Positions 47,101 through 55,500 of a stretch of 64,000 bases of DNA are shown piece after piece; the stretch's first letter is position 1; the number at the start of each line of letters is the position of its first letter. The notes beneath the pieces are model-generated. The model saw only the letters and a list, made by a program, of their open reading frames with translations, made no database searches and was not told the DNA's origin. The translations under genes were made by a program, and so were the position numbers. Source of the stretch: Symbiodinium kawagutii (Eukaryota; Sar; Dinophyceae; Suessiales; Symbiodiniaceae); the NCBI GenBank assembly GCA_009767595.1, contig VSDK01027669.1, positions 337,397 to 401,396 on the forward strand, read 5' to 3'.

Positions 47101-48219
47101 ATCATAGTTTCACCGTTGCTTGACGTCATCTTCGATATTTATTCGCAGCATCAAAAGCGACGCCAAGCGACCTAAATTAGCTAGTCACTAGCTGGATTCT
47201 CTTCAAATTTGCCAGGTTGAGTCTTTGAGAATGGTTCATAATATGGCTATGACTCAACAATAATCAACGTGAACAAAAAGAATCACCTGTTGGTTGGTGT
47301 GATCATGTGTGATCCAGTGGAATGCGGCGAGAACCACTTTGGGGTGCGCCCGTCAAGACATGGACATGACACCAGGACAGCTGTTCCTCTTGAAAAGTGT
47401 GGACAATCCTTCGTCGCGAATCGCTGGACAGCGAGTGTGTGTATATATTTGTCTGTGTCGGTGTACCTGTCGTAGAATAATCTGAGCTTTCAGCAAGAGA
47501 ACTTGGATTTTGGATCTACCGTGTATTCCAATCAAAATAATGATCCTTCAAGTGCTTCACTAAATCCCTTGTGCAAACTTAGAACAAGGCGAGAAAGGAT
47601 CGGCACTAAACTATCAAGCATGTGTCACGTGCCATACAAGCCTACGGAAAATGAGATATCACCAGGATAGCTTAATTTGGTCCTGTTTCATGTACCCACT
47701 TGGGATCTAGCCTCAACCAGACGAGCGTTCATGGGGGACAACAGTCTTTCATCTCTGGGAGAGAACTTGTTTATGGGCACGCCCGTATCACATGAACATA
47801 CATGAACCAATACTACGATCAGACCTCTCCACCCCCCAAGAAACGGCATTGCCAACAAACCAAAGGAGAAGCACAGCAACAGTTGACTGTTGCAACAAAT
47901 GTCCCAATTGTTCAAGGGAAACATCACCCTTTAATCCTTGCTGTACCTCTCCGATTGGTGGTTTTGACTCCTACGCAAAATATGAGTCAACCAACCAGCC
48001 ATTTGCTAACACAGTTGGGAAAAAGAAAATGTTTAAAGCCACCAACCAGTAGTTTATTGTAAACATTATCATTAGTTTTGTTATCATCCCCTATCATTAA
48101 CCATTATCAATGGTATTTAATGGTCATCGCCCATAAAACCACCAAAACAACTGAACTGTGTCCAACTTGGGCCGGGATCACGATGCCTTCGGCTTCATCA
48201 CCTTGCGGTACTTGTCCAT
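30302..48219 (-). CDS. Gene B: complete Alba-domain protein with RG/KG/YG-rich tail (21 exons)
   Basis: This is the only complete copy. Twenty-one minus-strand exons run from the ATG at 48217-48219 to the TGA at 30302-30304. They sum to 963 nt (or 966 with the other exon 19 donor), an open frame of 320-321 codons. Exons 1-8 form the Alba domain and are all joined in phase 0. The tail exons are joined mostly at split Gly or Lys codons. Donors are about 10 GC, 5 GT and 4 GA, plus one GA-or-GT. The protein should be a small basic RNA/DNA-binding factor, as RGG-tailed Alba proteins are; its exact role cannot be read here. Exons 4 and 5 (35 codons) differ from gene A by six synonymous changes and no amino-acid change, which argues both copies are functional. 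A putative acceptor CTTAG at 48241-48245 would leave 21 nt of leader before the ATG. Confidence 0.9.
30459..30482 (-). CDS. Gene B exon 20 (24 nt)
   Basis: Encodes GKSGSKGK with split Gly codons at both ends. Donor GC. Confidence 0.77.
30919..30988 (-). CDS. Gene B exon 19
   Basis: Encodes DKSYGSYGRSQGGWGNSK and then DSYDY. Ends at a GA donor (30918) or 3 nt later at a GT donor (30915); both keep phase 1. Confidence 0.8.
31424..31548 (-). mobile_element. MITE family 3 copy
   Basis: TATGGCTATGGGTCAA on the left; GGGTTGTGACCCACTGCCATA on the right with GGGGAACCAGGCGTACGGGG before it. Confidence 0.7.
32637..32668 (-). CDS. Gene B exon 18 (32 nt)
   Basis: Encodes GGRSYDSWSYE, first Gly split. 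Donor GA, as in C. Confidence 0.83.
32779..32870 (-). mobile_element. MITE family 1 copy
   Basis: TA, CGGTGGTTTCTT..GAGAAACACCCG, TA; complementary outermost bases C and G and intact TA flanks. Confidence 0.78.
33034..33298. repeat. ACT microsatellite that switches to an ACTCCT hexamer
   Basis: About 35 ACT units to about 33164, then about 21 units of CCTACT to about 33293. It lies in gene B intron 17, 77 bp from exon 17. Confidence 0.97.
33375..33429 (-). CDS. Gene B exon 17
   Basis: Encodes DSYSAPKSKGGYSSGGYS plus one base. Donor GC, phase 1. Confidence 0.85.
33707..33757 (-). CDS. Gene B exon 16
   Basis: Encodes AKGKSKGKGKSKSKSWE. Donor GA, as in C. Confidence 0.84.
34191..34290. repeat. 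Ten copies of a 10-bp unit (ARATCATTGC)
   Basis: AGATCATTGC or AAATCATTGC repeated exactly ten times, in gene B intron 15. Confidence 0.97.
34357..34381 (-). CDS. Gene B exon 15 (25 nt)
   Basis: Encodes YDDYEEPK after completing Lys. Donor GC. A ten-copy 10-bp repeat lies 66 bp downstream in the intron. Confidence 0.83.
35090..35248. repeat. ATC microsatellite and TCATTGTCA minisatellite
   Basis: An ATC run (about 35092-35125) is followed by about nine copies of a 9-bp unit (35166-35247). The array stops about 16 nt from the exon 14 donor of gene B. Confidence 0.95.
35264..35319 (-). CDS. Gene B exon 14
   Basis: Encodes GKYDEEPSKGKGKSKGKG and AA of a split Lys codon. Donor GA. A 9-bp tandem repeat starts about 16 nt inside the following intron. 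Confidence 0.85.
35902..35933 (-). CDS. Gene B exon 13 (32 nt)
   Basis: Encodes KSKGKGKSSK after completing Gly. Donor GC, phase 0. Confidence 0.8.
36611..36659 (-). CDS. Gene B exon 12
   Basis: Encodes GKGKSEAPKGGKSTGK. Only 206 bp of intron separates it from exon 11. Donor GC, phase 1. Confidence 0.84.
36866..36890 (-). CDS. Gene B exon 11 (25 nt)
   Basis: Encodes KGSKGRGK after one base. Donor GC. Confidence 0.76.
36969..37080 (-). mobile_element. MITE family 1 copy
   Basis: GGGGGTTTCTCAAG..TTTTGAGAAACCACC. The flanks share ATTTAT, though the right TA has become TT. Confidence 0.75.
37654..37690 (-). CDS. Gene B exon 10
   Basis: Encodes GRGKGRGASTGR with split first Gly. Donor GA in phase 2. 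Confidence 0.77.
38181..38280 (+). mobile_element. MITE family 1 copy
   Basis: GGTGGTTTCTCAGGGGTACCC left end and CTTGAGAAGCCCCCA right end with TA flanks; 115 bp from gene B exon 9. Confidence 0.75.
38395..38440 (-). CDS. Gene B exon 9
   Basis: Encodes DMARGRGRGGGGTGK plus one base. First RG-box exon. Donor GC, phase 1. Confidence 0.82.
38600..38697 (+). mobile_element. MITE family 1 partial copy
   Basis: Only the right half is clear: AGTACTAAACGATCCATTTT, GGGTCCCC and ATCTTGAGAAATCAC. Confidence 0.5.
39526..39600 (-). CDS. Gene B exon 8
   Basis: Encodes DPLDTMDKGYQPPLDESM and then VKEFDPD. Ends at a GT donor; a GA donor 9 nt earlier is possible. Confidence 0.82.
39725..39806. repeat. CTCAACCATGATTGTT minisatellite
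   Basis: Four to five units of 18 bp, 60 bp from gene B exon 7. Confidence 0.92.
39868..39915 (-). CDS. Gene B exon 7
   Basis: Encodes VTDVRSVSVLEIKLSK. Donor GTATGG. Confidence 0.88.
40794..40841 (-). CDS. Gene B exon 6
   Basis: Encodes VEIVDEYEPIEEGLDK. Donor GT. Confidence 0.9.
41280..41330 (-). CDS. Gene B exon 5
   Basis: Encodes VIKRRFKGLHQITELKT. Donor GC where gene A has GT. The intron upstream is 890 bp, against 3480 bp in gene A. Confidence 0.92.
41379..41608 (-). mobile_element. MITE family 3 copy, long form
   Basis: ATATGGCCATGGGTCAAG..GGGTTTTGACCCACAGCCATA. The interior has two extra GATAATAGGGGATGATAAC-like units. Confidence 0.65.
41618..41728 (-). mobile_element. MITE family 1 copy
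   Basis: TGGTGGTTTCTCAAAATGGG..GTCTTGAGAAACACCCA with TA flanks; sits 10 bp from a family-3 copy. Confidence 0.78.
42221..42274 (-). CDS. Gene B exon 4
   Basis: Encodes VIVQATGNALTKAVTAAE. Donor GC where gene A has GT. Confidence 0.9.
42339..42431 (-). mobile_element. MITE family 1 copy, diverged
   Basis: GGGTCTCAAACTAGGGGACCCC, middle TTGGCTTATTATTGGAAATG, and a decayed right terminus. Confidence 0.65.
43301..43614 (+). mobile_element. MITE family 3 copy, long form
   Basis: AATGGCTATGGGTCAAAACC at the left and GAACTGCTTGATCGATAGCC at the right. About 190 bp of AATTAGTTGTCATACC/TTAGCCATT repeats make up the extra length. Confidence 0.62.
44242..44292 (-). CDS. Gene B exon 3
   Basis: Encodes AYVSRAATVFNELKKPY. 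Donor GT. Confidence 0.88.
45130..46195. repeat. Degenerate TGCTGCAG-type minisatellite inside the TIR element
   Basis: Dozens of diverged units of about 12-18 bp built on TGTGCTGCAG plus TACTG or TATTG. CTGCAG is self-complementary. The array fills nearly all the space between the inverted repeats and contains an assembly gap, probably because the repeats could not be resolved. Confidence 0.85.
45496..45567. other. Assembly gap (72 N)
   Basis: Run of N inside the minisatellite; the true array length is unknown. Left and right of the gap the unit phase differs. Confidence 1.
46669..46725 (-). CDS. Gene B exon 2
   Basis: Encodes EEISKSDEEIRVTAAGSVS. I chose the acceptor AACGAG because it matches gene A and the AG-G rule; an upstream AG (exon start 46746) would add PLDTRNE in frame. 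Donor GT. Confidence 0.87.
47953..48051 (+). mobile_element. MITE family 2 copy
   Basis: GATTGGTGGTTTTGACTCC..TTTAAAGCCACCAACCAGTA, in intron 1 of gene B. Confidence 0.68.
48187..48219 (-). CDS. Gene B exon 1
   Basis: Encodes MDKYRKVMKPK. Context CCACC before the ATG. Donor GC where gene A has GT. Confidence 0.87.
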
Positions 48220-50804
48220 GGTGGAAACGTTCCGAACTGCCTAAGATGACTTCGCGACCCCAAAACTGGGCATCTCTCAACAGGAACAGACTGATGCTTA
48301 TGCTGGTTCGTCAGATGGTCAACGATAGTTATGGTATGTTATGGTTGATTACAGTCTAACAGTTGATTTCGATTGGTTTCTAAGAGTTCATTTGATGAGA
48401 GCTTTGGAGAAATGCGAACTGCCGCGGTTCGAGAAATCCTCAGAGACCGAGCCATGAGAGTGTTGGTTGGCCTCCCAAAGTTTGTTGGTGAATCAACCAG
48501 TGGAGTTCCGGTTAATCGGATAGTCATGCTTATTCAACCAATTCATCAGATGGTGAAACTGGCTGATCAAACAATGACCAACCAGAAATCAGATAGTTGT
48601 TTTCGATGGATTTCTGGGTAATAATAGTGAATCAATCATGTTTCATTCTTGCGATTTAGGAGTGAGCTGTACTCATGGGCGCCTTGCCCAGACATTGGCC
48701 AACGTGCTGAATCATTACCTGAGAAGAGTGCTCAAAATAGATATGACGCGCCCAGAAATGATGGGTGATCCAACCTACTCGTTTAAGTAAAAGGCCACTC
48801 CTTGGAATTTGGGGATGGAAATTTCTTCGAGAAGGCGGACCACCAGTGACTTCAGGAAACCTCGGGAACTGGGGAGCCTTGACTTTTGCAATTCTATCTG
48901 CGTATGCGAATTGAAGTGCTATTATACGCTTTTCAGATTTACACATCCAAATGTGCATGACTTGAATATATAGATGTAGACATAGCGATACTTCCATCTA
49001 GAGTGTTGTATGCCGTCTTGTGTCTACATATCAGATTTTCACAACAGTCGAGGTACGGTCATGGCAAACCGGACTGTTGCGTTTGCACCACTGACTCCGT
49101 GTGCCCACAAATTGATGCTGCACTGGCTCGGGATTCCTACCATTGGTATAAACACCAGGCAAATTTAAGGTACAATAATGGCAGAATAAGTATTTGGTAT
49201 AACATTGATTTGGTATGCCAAAAATTCGTATAATTTCATGGTACAAGACAATATATCAATAATATGAGTCACCCATTTAGTAGACCGATGACTCCAATGA
49301 CCATCATTTGGCATTTCCGGTCTTCCAAACTCCAAGCACTGGGATTCTGCCACAGCCCTTGGCACCAAGAGGCTGAGTGGACGCCGCGGTGCTGCAGGTG
49401 GTGGCAGGGGACCACGAGAAATCAGTGGCTCGAGATGTTGCCCTGTGAGAAAACGGCCGCGGGATCCAGGCTGTGCTCACTGTTGCAGACCTGTCACGGG
49501 AATCCTGACGACAACTGTATCAGGGTGAAGCACGTGCGCAAAATAAAACTCTAGGAAGGACTTTGGAATACCTTGAGGGTTAGATGATGCTTTTCCTGGC
49601 CATCAAAAAGTGGTAGGGCATAGGGGGACATACCACAAGCACCATTGGAAAAAGACATCCCGTCCCTAGTCATAGTAGGACCCCACTCCAACCTACAGTT
49701 GGTTCACAATCCCCAATAATGATCCACTAGCAAAATGCTCGATGAACCCTCAGCCCCCCGAATCTTGCTTGCGCTGCGGGAGGTTTCAAGACACTCTTTT
49801 TTGGTACCAACCTCGATCGCTGAAAACCAGCCCTTTCTGCAAGGTCCTCATGTCTGTGATGTCTGTGCTCTCACAAAAAGTTGTAGCCGGTTGTGGGAAC
49901 CTGGAAGCGTTTGCCAGGGTGGGAAACTCTTCAGTTTCGAATGTAACTTATAGGTATTTAACTTTAACGGCTGGGTCGATGGCGGTCTGTGGTGAAGTGT
50001 CTGTGTGTGGATTGAATTTGGATCAACTATTGGCTCTGGCGAGCACATAGAGATTGATCATTTCAGTAGAAACCATTCGTGATTGAAAACATACTGGCGA
50101 GCAATGGCCAATGATGCTTAAATATGCTTTATTGAGCAGAAAATTCATCTAGCATCCGTGAAGAGTCCTGATGTTGAAGAACCTTTGACAAATTTCTACA
50201 GGAGAGCAGCCTACTCCCCTAAAGCCCTGAACACACAGGGCCTTTCAGGCCTTTCAAGCTGTTGGTTACAATTTAACCTCCCGTTGTCGGAACCACAATA
50301 GGTAGGTCCGGTCTTCAGAACTTGCTGACAACCTCAAAGTGTAACAAGTGAGCCACTTGCTCTCCCACATGACCTACATTGGAAAAAACAGCAGGTGTTT
50401 CTGGGGTATCTTGCGACACGACGGCGATCATGTCCGTCAAATTCCTAGACATCATCATGTTGATCATGTGTATGTCAGTTGAGCTGCTAGCAGGATTGCC
50501 AAAACACATTGCATCCTACTACTAGCAACCATGGTGCCCCTCTTCTCCAGTCAATAACGGGCACTTGTATTTACATGCAGATAAATGTACATATACATTC
50601 ATATCTGGGCCAACAATGATGGTTTATGAAGATAATTGTGCAAAAGCATCCACATTGCTGATGCCAAAAGAATCCCTCACGCGTAGCAGGTCTTGAACCG
50701 CCGGAAGCAACATTAGAACGAAACATGTCTGGTAAATTTCTTTGCCAACATCACTTTGTGTCCATTCCTGGTTCAGCAATCTCAAGGTCTTGAAGTACAT
50801 GTGT

Positions 50805-50812
50805 ATGTATAA

Positions 50813-50846
<34 letters not shown>

Positions 50847-50945
50847 ATGTATATGAATATGTTTATATACAATATTTGATACATTCATGCATGTAGCCAC
50901 ACATATACATACTACATATATATATATATATATAAAGAGAGAAAG
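50805..50945. repeat. TA/GA-rich simple repeats
   Basis: TA runs near 50811-50843 and 50916-50934, then a GAGA tract to 50952. Confidence 0.9.
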
Positions 50946-51023
50946 AGAGAGCGAGCTACATTTCAATGAGCGCTCTGCAGTTGTGGCTGGATTAGGATTA
51001 GGACAACCTCACTTTGTCAAATA

Positions 51024-51130
51024 GTGGTGGCTTCTCAAAATAGGGTACCCCAAAACGGGTTGGTTTATTGCTATAAATGGTTCATATCGAGGATAATTTG
51101 GGGTACCCTTACCACTTGAGAAATACCAAA
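51024..51130 (-). mobile_element. MITE family 1 copy
   Basis: GGTGGCTTCTCAAAATAGGG left terminus intact; right terminus reduced to CACTTGAGAAATACC. Confidence 0.74.
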
Positions 51131-51287
51131 TTCGTTTTTTCTCAAAAATAGCGGTACTTAAATTTGTTTTGCCCCCCCCCCATCCTGAGATGACTGGGAA
51201 ATTGGGTGCAATCAACCACTTTTGCCTATGACCCTCTGATCATTCTTATGATTGTCAATTGATGGTCACTATCATTCTCAACATATC

Positions 51288-51295
51288 TCATCATT

Positions 51296-51361
<66 letters not shown>
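51288..51361. repeat. CAT microsatellite
   Basis: About 24 CAT units with one interruption, in the B-C spacer. Confidence 0.97.
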
Positions 51362-52504
51362 GCTAGGGTCCTTTCAATCATTCTAATCATGATGATCAGG
51401 GGGCAAAGTCTGCCAGGCCAACCCCATCCACTGTACAGCGCCACCAAGAAGCGTTCGTTTGTCAAATCATGGGTCTGGACCGCGGCCTGCAATTTTGGCC
51501 GCACCGAACTCTAGGAACTCTGATGAAATCGATGGGGTTCTAGGATGGTAAAAGAATGGTGAAACAGGACCATCAACCATGCATAAAGACCTATGGATGG
51601 TTGCTGGTGGTTGATGGTGGTGGTCTTAGGGGCTTGTTCAGGCTTGAATCGCCATCAACCGTTGAGAAAGACATATTCATCATTTATTTTGGTGGGGATT
51701 ACCTTTGGGTGAGTCACCGGCCACCCACTCGAGTTAATGATTCCCATCATCTGAGCCATGGTCAGCTCCATGACCTTATCTGGTTGGTGGTTTCAACCCA
51801 CATAGTTACATTGAGCTTTAAAATGATCTCAAGTACTCATGTTGTTTTTTCTCTCATGGCGATGTGGGTGTTTTTGTCAACAGGGGTACATATGAAAAAC
51901 AATGTCATGTGTGCTTGTGTACTTCATGATTTTAGAGTTAAATAGGGAACCAACCACCTTTTAGTGTACTCCGGACAAAGTCTCAGATTGGATGGGGCAA
52001 AGATAGCGGCGCATTAGCTACAGAACCTATGCTAAGTGATCCCTTCAATCATACTTTTCAAGCAACACCGTGTTTCAACTCAGACCCCTTTCTTGCCGTT
52101 GTAGTCACAAAAAAGTGGCGTGGAGAGGACCAATCTTCCACAGGATTCTACATGTGTATCGTACCCTTTGAATTGGCTCATGAGGGTTTGACTGGCATGG
52201 GGCATCTGAGAATGGTATGCTTTTGTTTAACAAGATGGCTGACCTGGGAAGCCCCACCCAAAAAAACAACTCCCACACTGCAATGATATTTACTTGTCCT
52301 GACACAATAATGACACAAGGAAGCATGCTCAATCAACCATTGGATGCTGAAGGTTTCATGTCCAACAGTCAAGCTGGGACAAGTCAATGTCACGATCGGT
52401 TTCCCAAGCATTAGACCAACGGTAAGATCCCATGACCGGCGTGGAGACTCGTCACCTGTTGGGTCCAGCAGGGACCCGTCCCCATGGGCCGAACCTGGAG
52501 GAGT

Positions 52505-52539
52505 TCAGTATCCGTAGCTGCCGTAGCTGCTTCCCTTGC
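52505..52539 (-). CDS. Gene C exon 21 with stop
   Basis: Encodes GKGSSYGSYGY then TGA. Confidence 0.82.
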
Positions 52540-55500
52540 CTTGCCGAGGGGGCACTTCTTGGATCTCGCTGGAAGAAATCTCGGTGGCGCAACTAGAAAT
52601 GTCTTGCTCAAACTTTCAATTTTGAGTGGGCATTTGGTCAACCCATCAATGTGATACCAAAATGCAATACAAGTCCAAGTTGGTGTAAGCCAACCAGAAA
52701 TTATGGGTCACTTGTGAACAACCACAAGCTAAAGAGGATCTGACCGTGCAGAGCCGGAAGGTAAGTCCTGGTTCATTACATCTCTGTTGAAATTTAGAAT
52801 TTCATCAGTGGACAGGAAGGGACTCTCGCTAACCTTGAATGTGTGGCCTACCAGCAAGGCCAAAATTTTTGAAAACATGTTTGCTCAGCGGCAACAGTTG
52901 CAGGGAAGAATGTGACAAAACGTGACCAAACAAATCAGTTCGCAACAACATCTGGATCATTGGGAATGCTACCTGCTCGTCAATGCAAAACAATTTTCTG
53001 AAGCAGTGACATTGTGAACGTTGCCACAATCAAGTTGGGCCTGTCAATAAATGAAGACAAGCACAGAAGCAAACAGCCACACAGCTGTTCGTTTGTTCTA
53101 GCTGATTCCAATTAGTGCACCCACCATAGAAAACACACATAATTGCAGTATGATTCAAGCACCTTCGTGGAATCCTTCCCAACCAATCATTTCTTGATGC
53201 AACAAATAATTACTCACAAAAAGAAAAACAAGAGTGATACCTAATCACTACCGTCAAGAACTACCACCTCGGCCTGCCGGAATGAGCATCAAACAAGCAG
53301 TACCCCTGAACTGTGCACACTGCTCACCTCAAAAAGCGCCAATCTTACGCTGGGTCACCGCTGTCACCTGTGTGAACATCCCAAAAATCAATGGACCTCC
53401 ATGCGCTAGTCTAAGTTGTTGGAAGAGTTGTTTTGGTGATCTGAAACGTGACCCATGACCCATGCCATTGAATCCACCTGCCGCGCCTTTGCTACCCGAC
53501 TTGCCACTGGACTTACCACCAGACTTGCCACTGGATTTGCCCTTGCCTCATCCGTTGGGGGAACCCTCCAAGAACCAATCGTCCTTTTTGGAATGGGGAA
53601 ACCATCCGTTTTGGGCGTTCATTCTCATAGAAGTCCTCATATCATCCCATGTCTACTTTTTGTCGGCAAAGCGCTTGATTTTGGCTCAGCCACAGTTGGC
53701 CGTTGTTATCAACCACGATCAATCTACTGTTGCTTGTTGTCCCTGCGACCAACCACAGTTTCCCAGTAAACTCTTGGACCGTTGGAGCTTCCCAAATCTG
53801 CAGTAACGATTCTCATAGCCAAGACATATATTAAACCCGAAGTTGAAATGGCCGAAAGAGTTTGGAAGTCATAGGAACAGACTGACACGACATGTCTGGC
53901 ATGTGGTTTTGCAATGGCTTGCCTGCAAGCAGGCCACCAACAGGATTTGCCAAAGCACCGAGAGTCATTGGAGATGACAAGGGTAGCTGTAGCTGTCTAC
54001 AACAGTTGTTTTCTCATCATCCTCTGGTTGGTGCTTGCAAGATTCTTGTCAAGTCTTTTTGTGAATCCTGCCAGGATGGGTACAACCATGGGCATCTCCA
54101 CACTGTTATCCCCCTCCGCTTGACCATCACAGCCGGTCATCACCAGTTAAGCACCAACATCAAACGTTGTCTGTGGGCATTCCCACTGCTGGTTATCAAC
54201 TACCATACAAGTTGATATCAAGTGCGTTTGGTGTTGTTATTCAACCATCTAATTGTAGTTGAATAGCTATCAACCACCACCACCACCACTGCTACGTTCA
54301 CCATCCACCCATCGGAGATCGCTGCGGCAGGACTTTTCCACAAAAAAAATGAATGGCTTGTGGTTTATGGTTAAGGAATGGTTGGATAAGCTCAGAGTGT
54401 CTACATCAGGCTTCATGAGCAATAACCGGGATTGTGGCTATCAACTAAATACCGTGATGGTGGCTATTAACTGAGGTTATTGATATCCTCAGATCACTAC
54501 TTTGCTTGGTGGTTGAACCACCCCTATGAAAATATTTGTCAACCAAGCATTCGAAATGGTTGGGAAAATAGAAATTATCAAAACCACCGATCAATTCTGG
54601 TTGAGTAAGAATGCTTGATTAATCATAGGCATGATCTGGGGGTGCTCTATAAACAAGAATGAGTTGGTGAGGATCCTAAATCTCGTGAATACACAGTCTG
54701 GGGTTGGTCATATTGGTTGACCGTCGTTGTCTCCGAGAATCACTCTTGCAATTCTTACTTGATGAAGTTCATGCCAGTGGACCAGAACGACAGTGATCAA
54801 TATTATAAGAGTTCCGTGTTCTTGATTGGGAATGGTTCATGTCAGTGACGAGCAGCGTTTAACAATGGTGCTGGTGGAGTTAAAATAAGCTTCCTACTGG
54901 TTGTTCAATATCGGTTCGGAGTACAATGTAGTACTAGTACTACTGCAGCAGTGGTTCATTAGATTCGACGCTTTGTGACGATTAAGCACGATTCATTGGC
55001 TCATAGTAAACCACAACCCTTGAAACCCAAATCTATAAACAGAGTCTCTTCTGAATTTGAACGTCACACAGGGTCTGACAGAAAGGTGCAGGTTGTCATT
55101 AGTTTTACCAACCCATGACCTTAAGGTCAGAAGCTGTGCGTTCACAACCACGTCCAATCATCAACCAACATATGGTTATCCAGTGAATCCAATGGTTTAT
55201 TATCGGTTTATTTATCATTGACATTATCCATGATTACTCCGTATGTGACATGCTTCTCTTCAATACGGGCTGCCAAATGTGAGGCCATGGGAGGCAAGCA
55301 ACTGGATTCGATGCATGGGCTGTGATAAACATGTCGGGCTTGGTTGGCTGGTTGGATACCGTGCGTCCTAACTACCCGGCTGTTGGTGAAGATGAGGTTT
55401 CCAAGAAAGCAGAATGATCGTTCTGCTTACATACGTACCAACCAACCAATCAACCAAGCAACCATGTTGATCTGACAATGATGTTGGGTCGCGTCGGATT

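Larger units (their letters stand above)
48220..52504. other. Spacer between gene B start and gene C stop
   Basis: 4.3 kb with a family-1 MITE (51024-51130), a CAT repeat (51288-51361) and TA-rich tracts near 50810-50940. A GC-richer patch at about 49370-49520, 1.2 kb upstream of the gene B ATG, could be a leader exon or promoter; I see no conserved frame in it. Confidence 0.6.

Noticed and set aside
49370-49520. GC-rich patch upstream of gene B as a further gene
   Set aside because: No frame shows conserved modules or the AG-G exon borders; kept only as a possible leader or promoter region.
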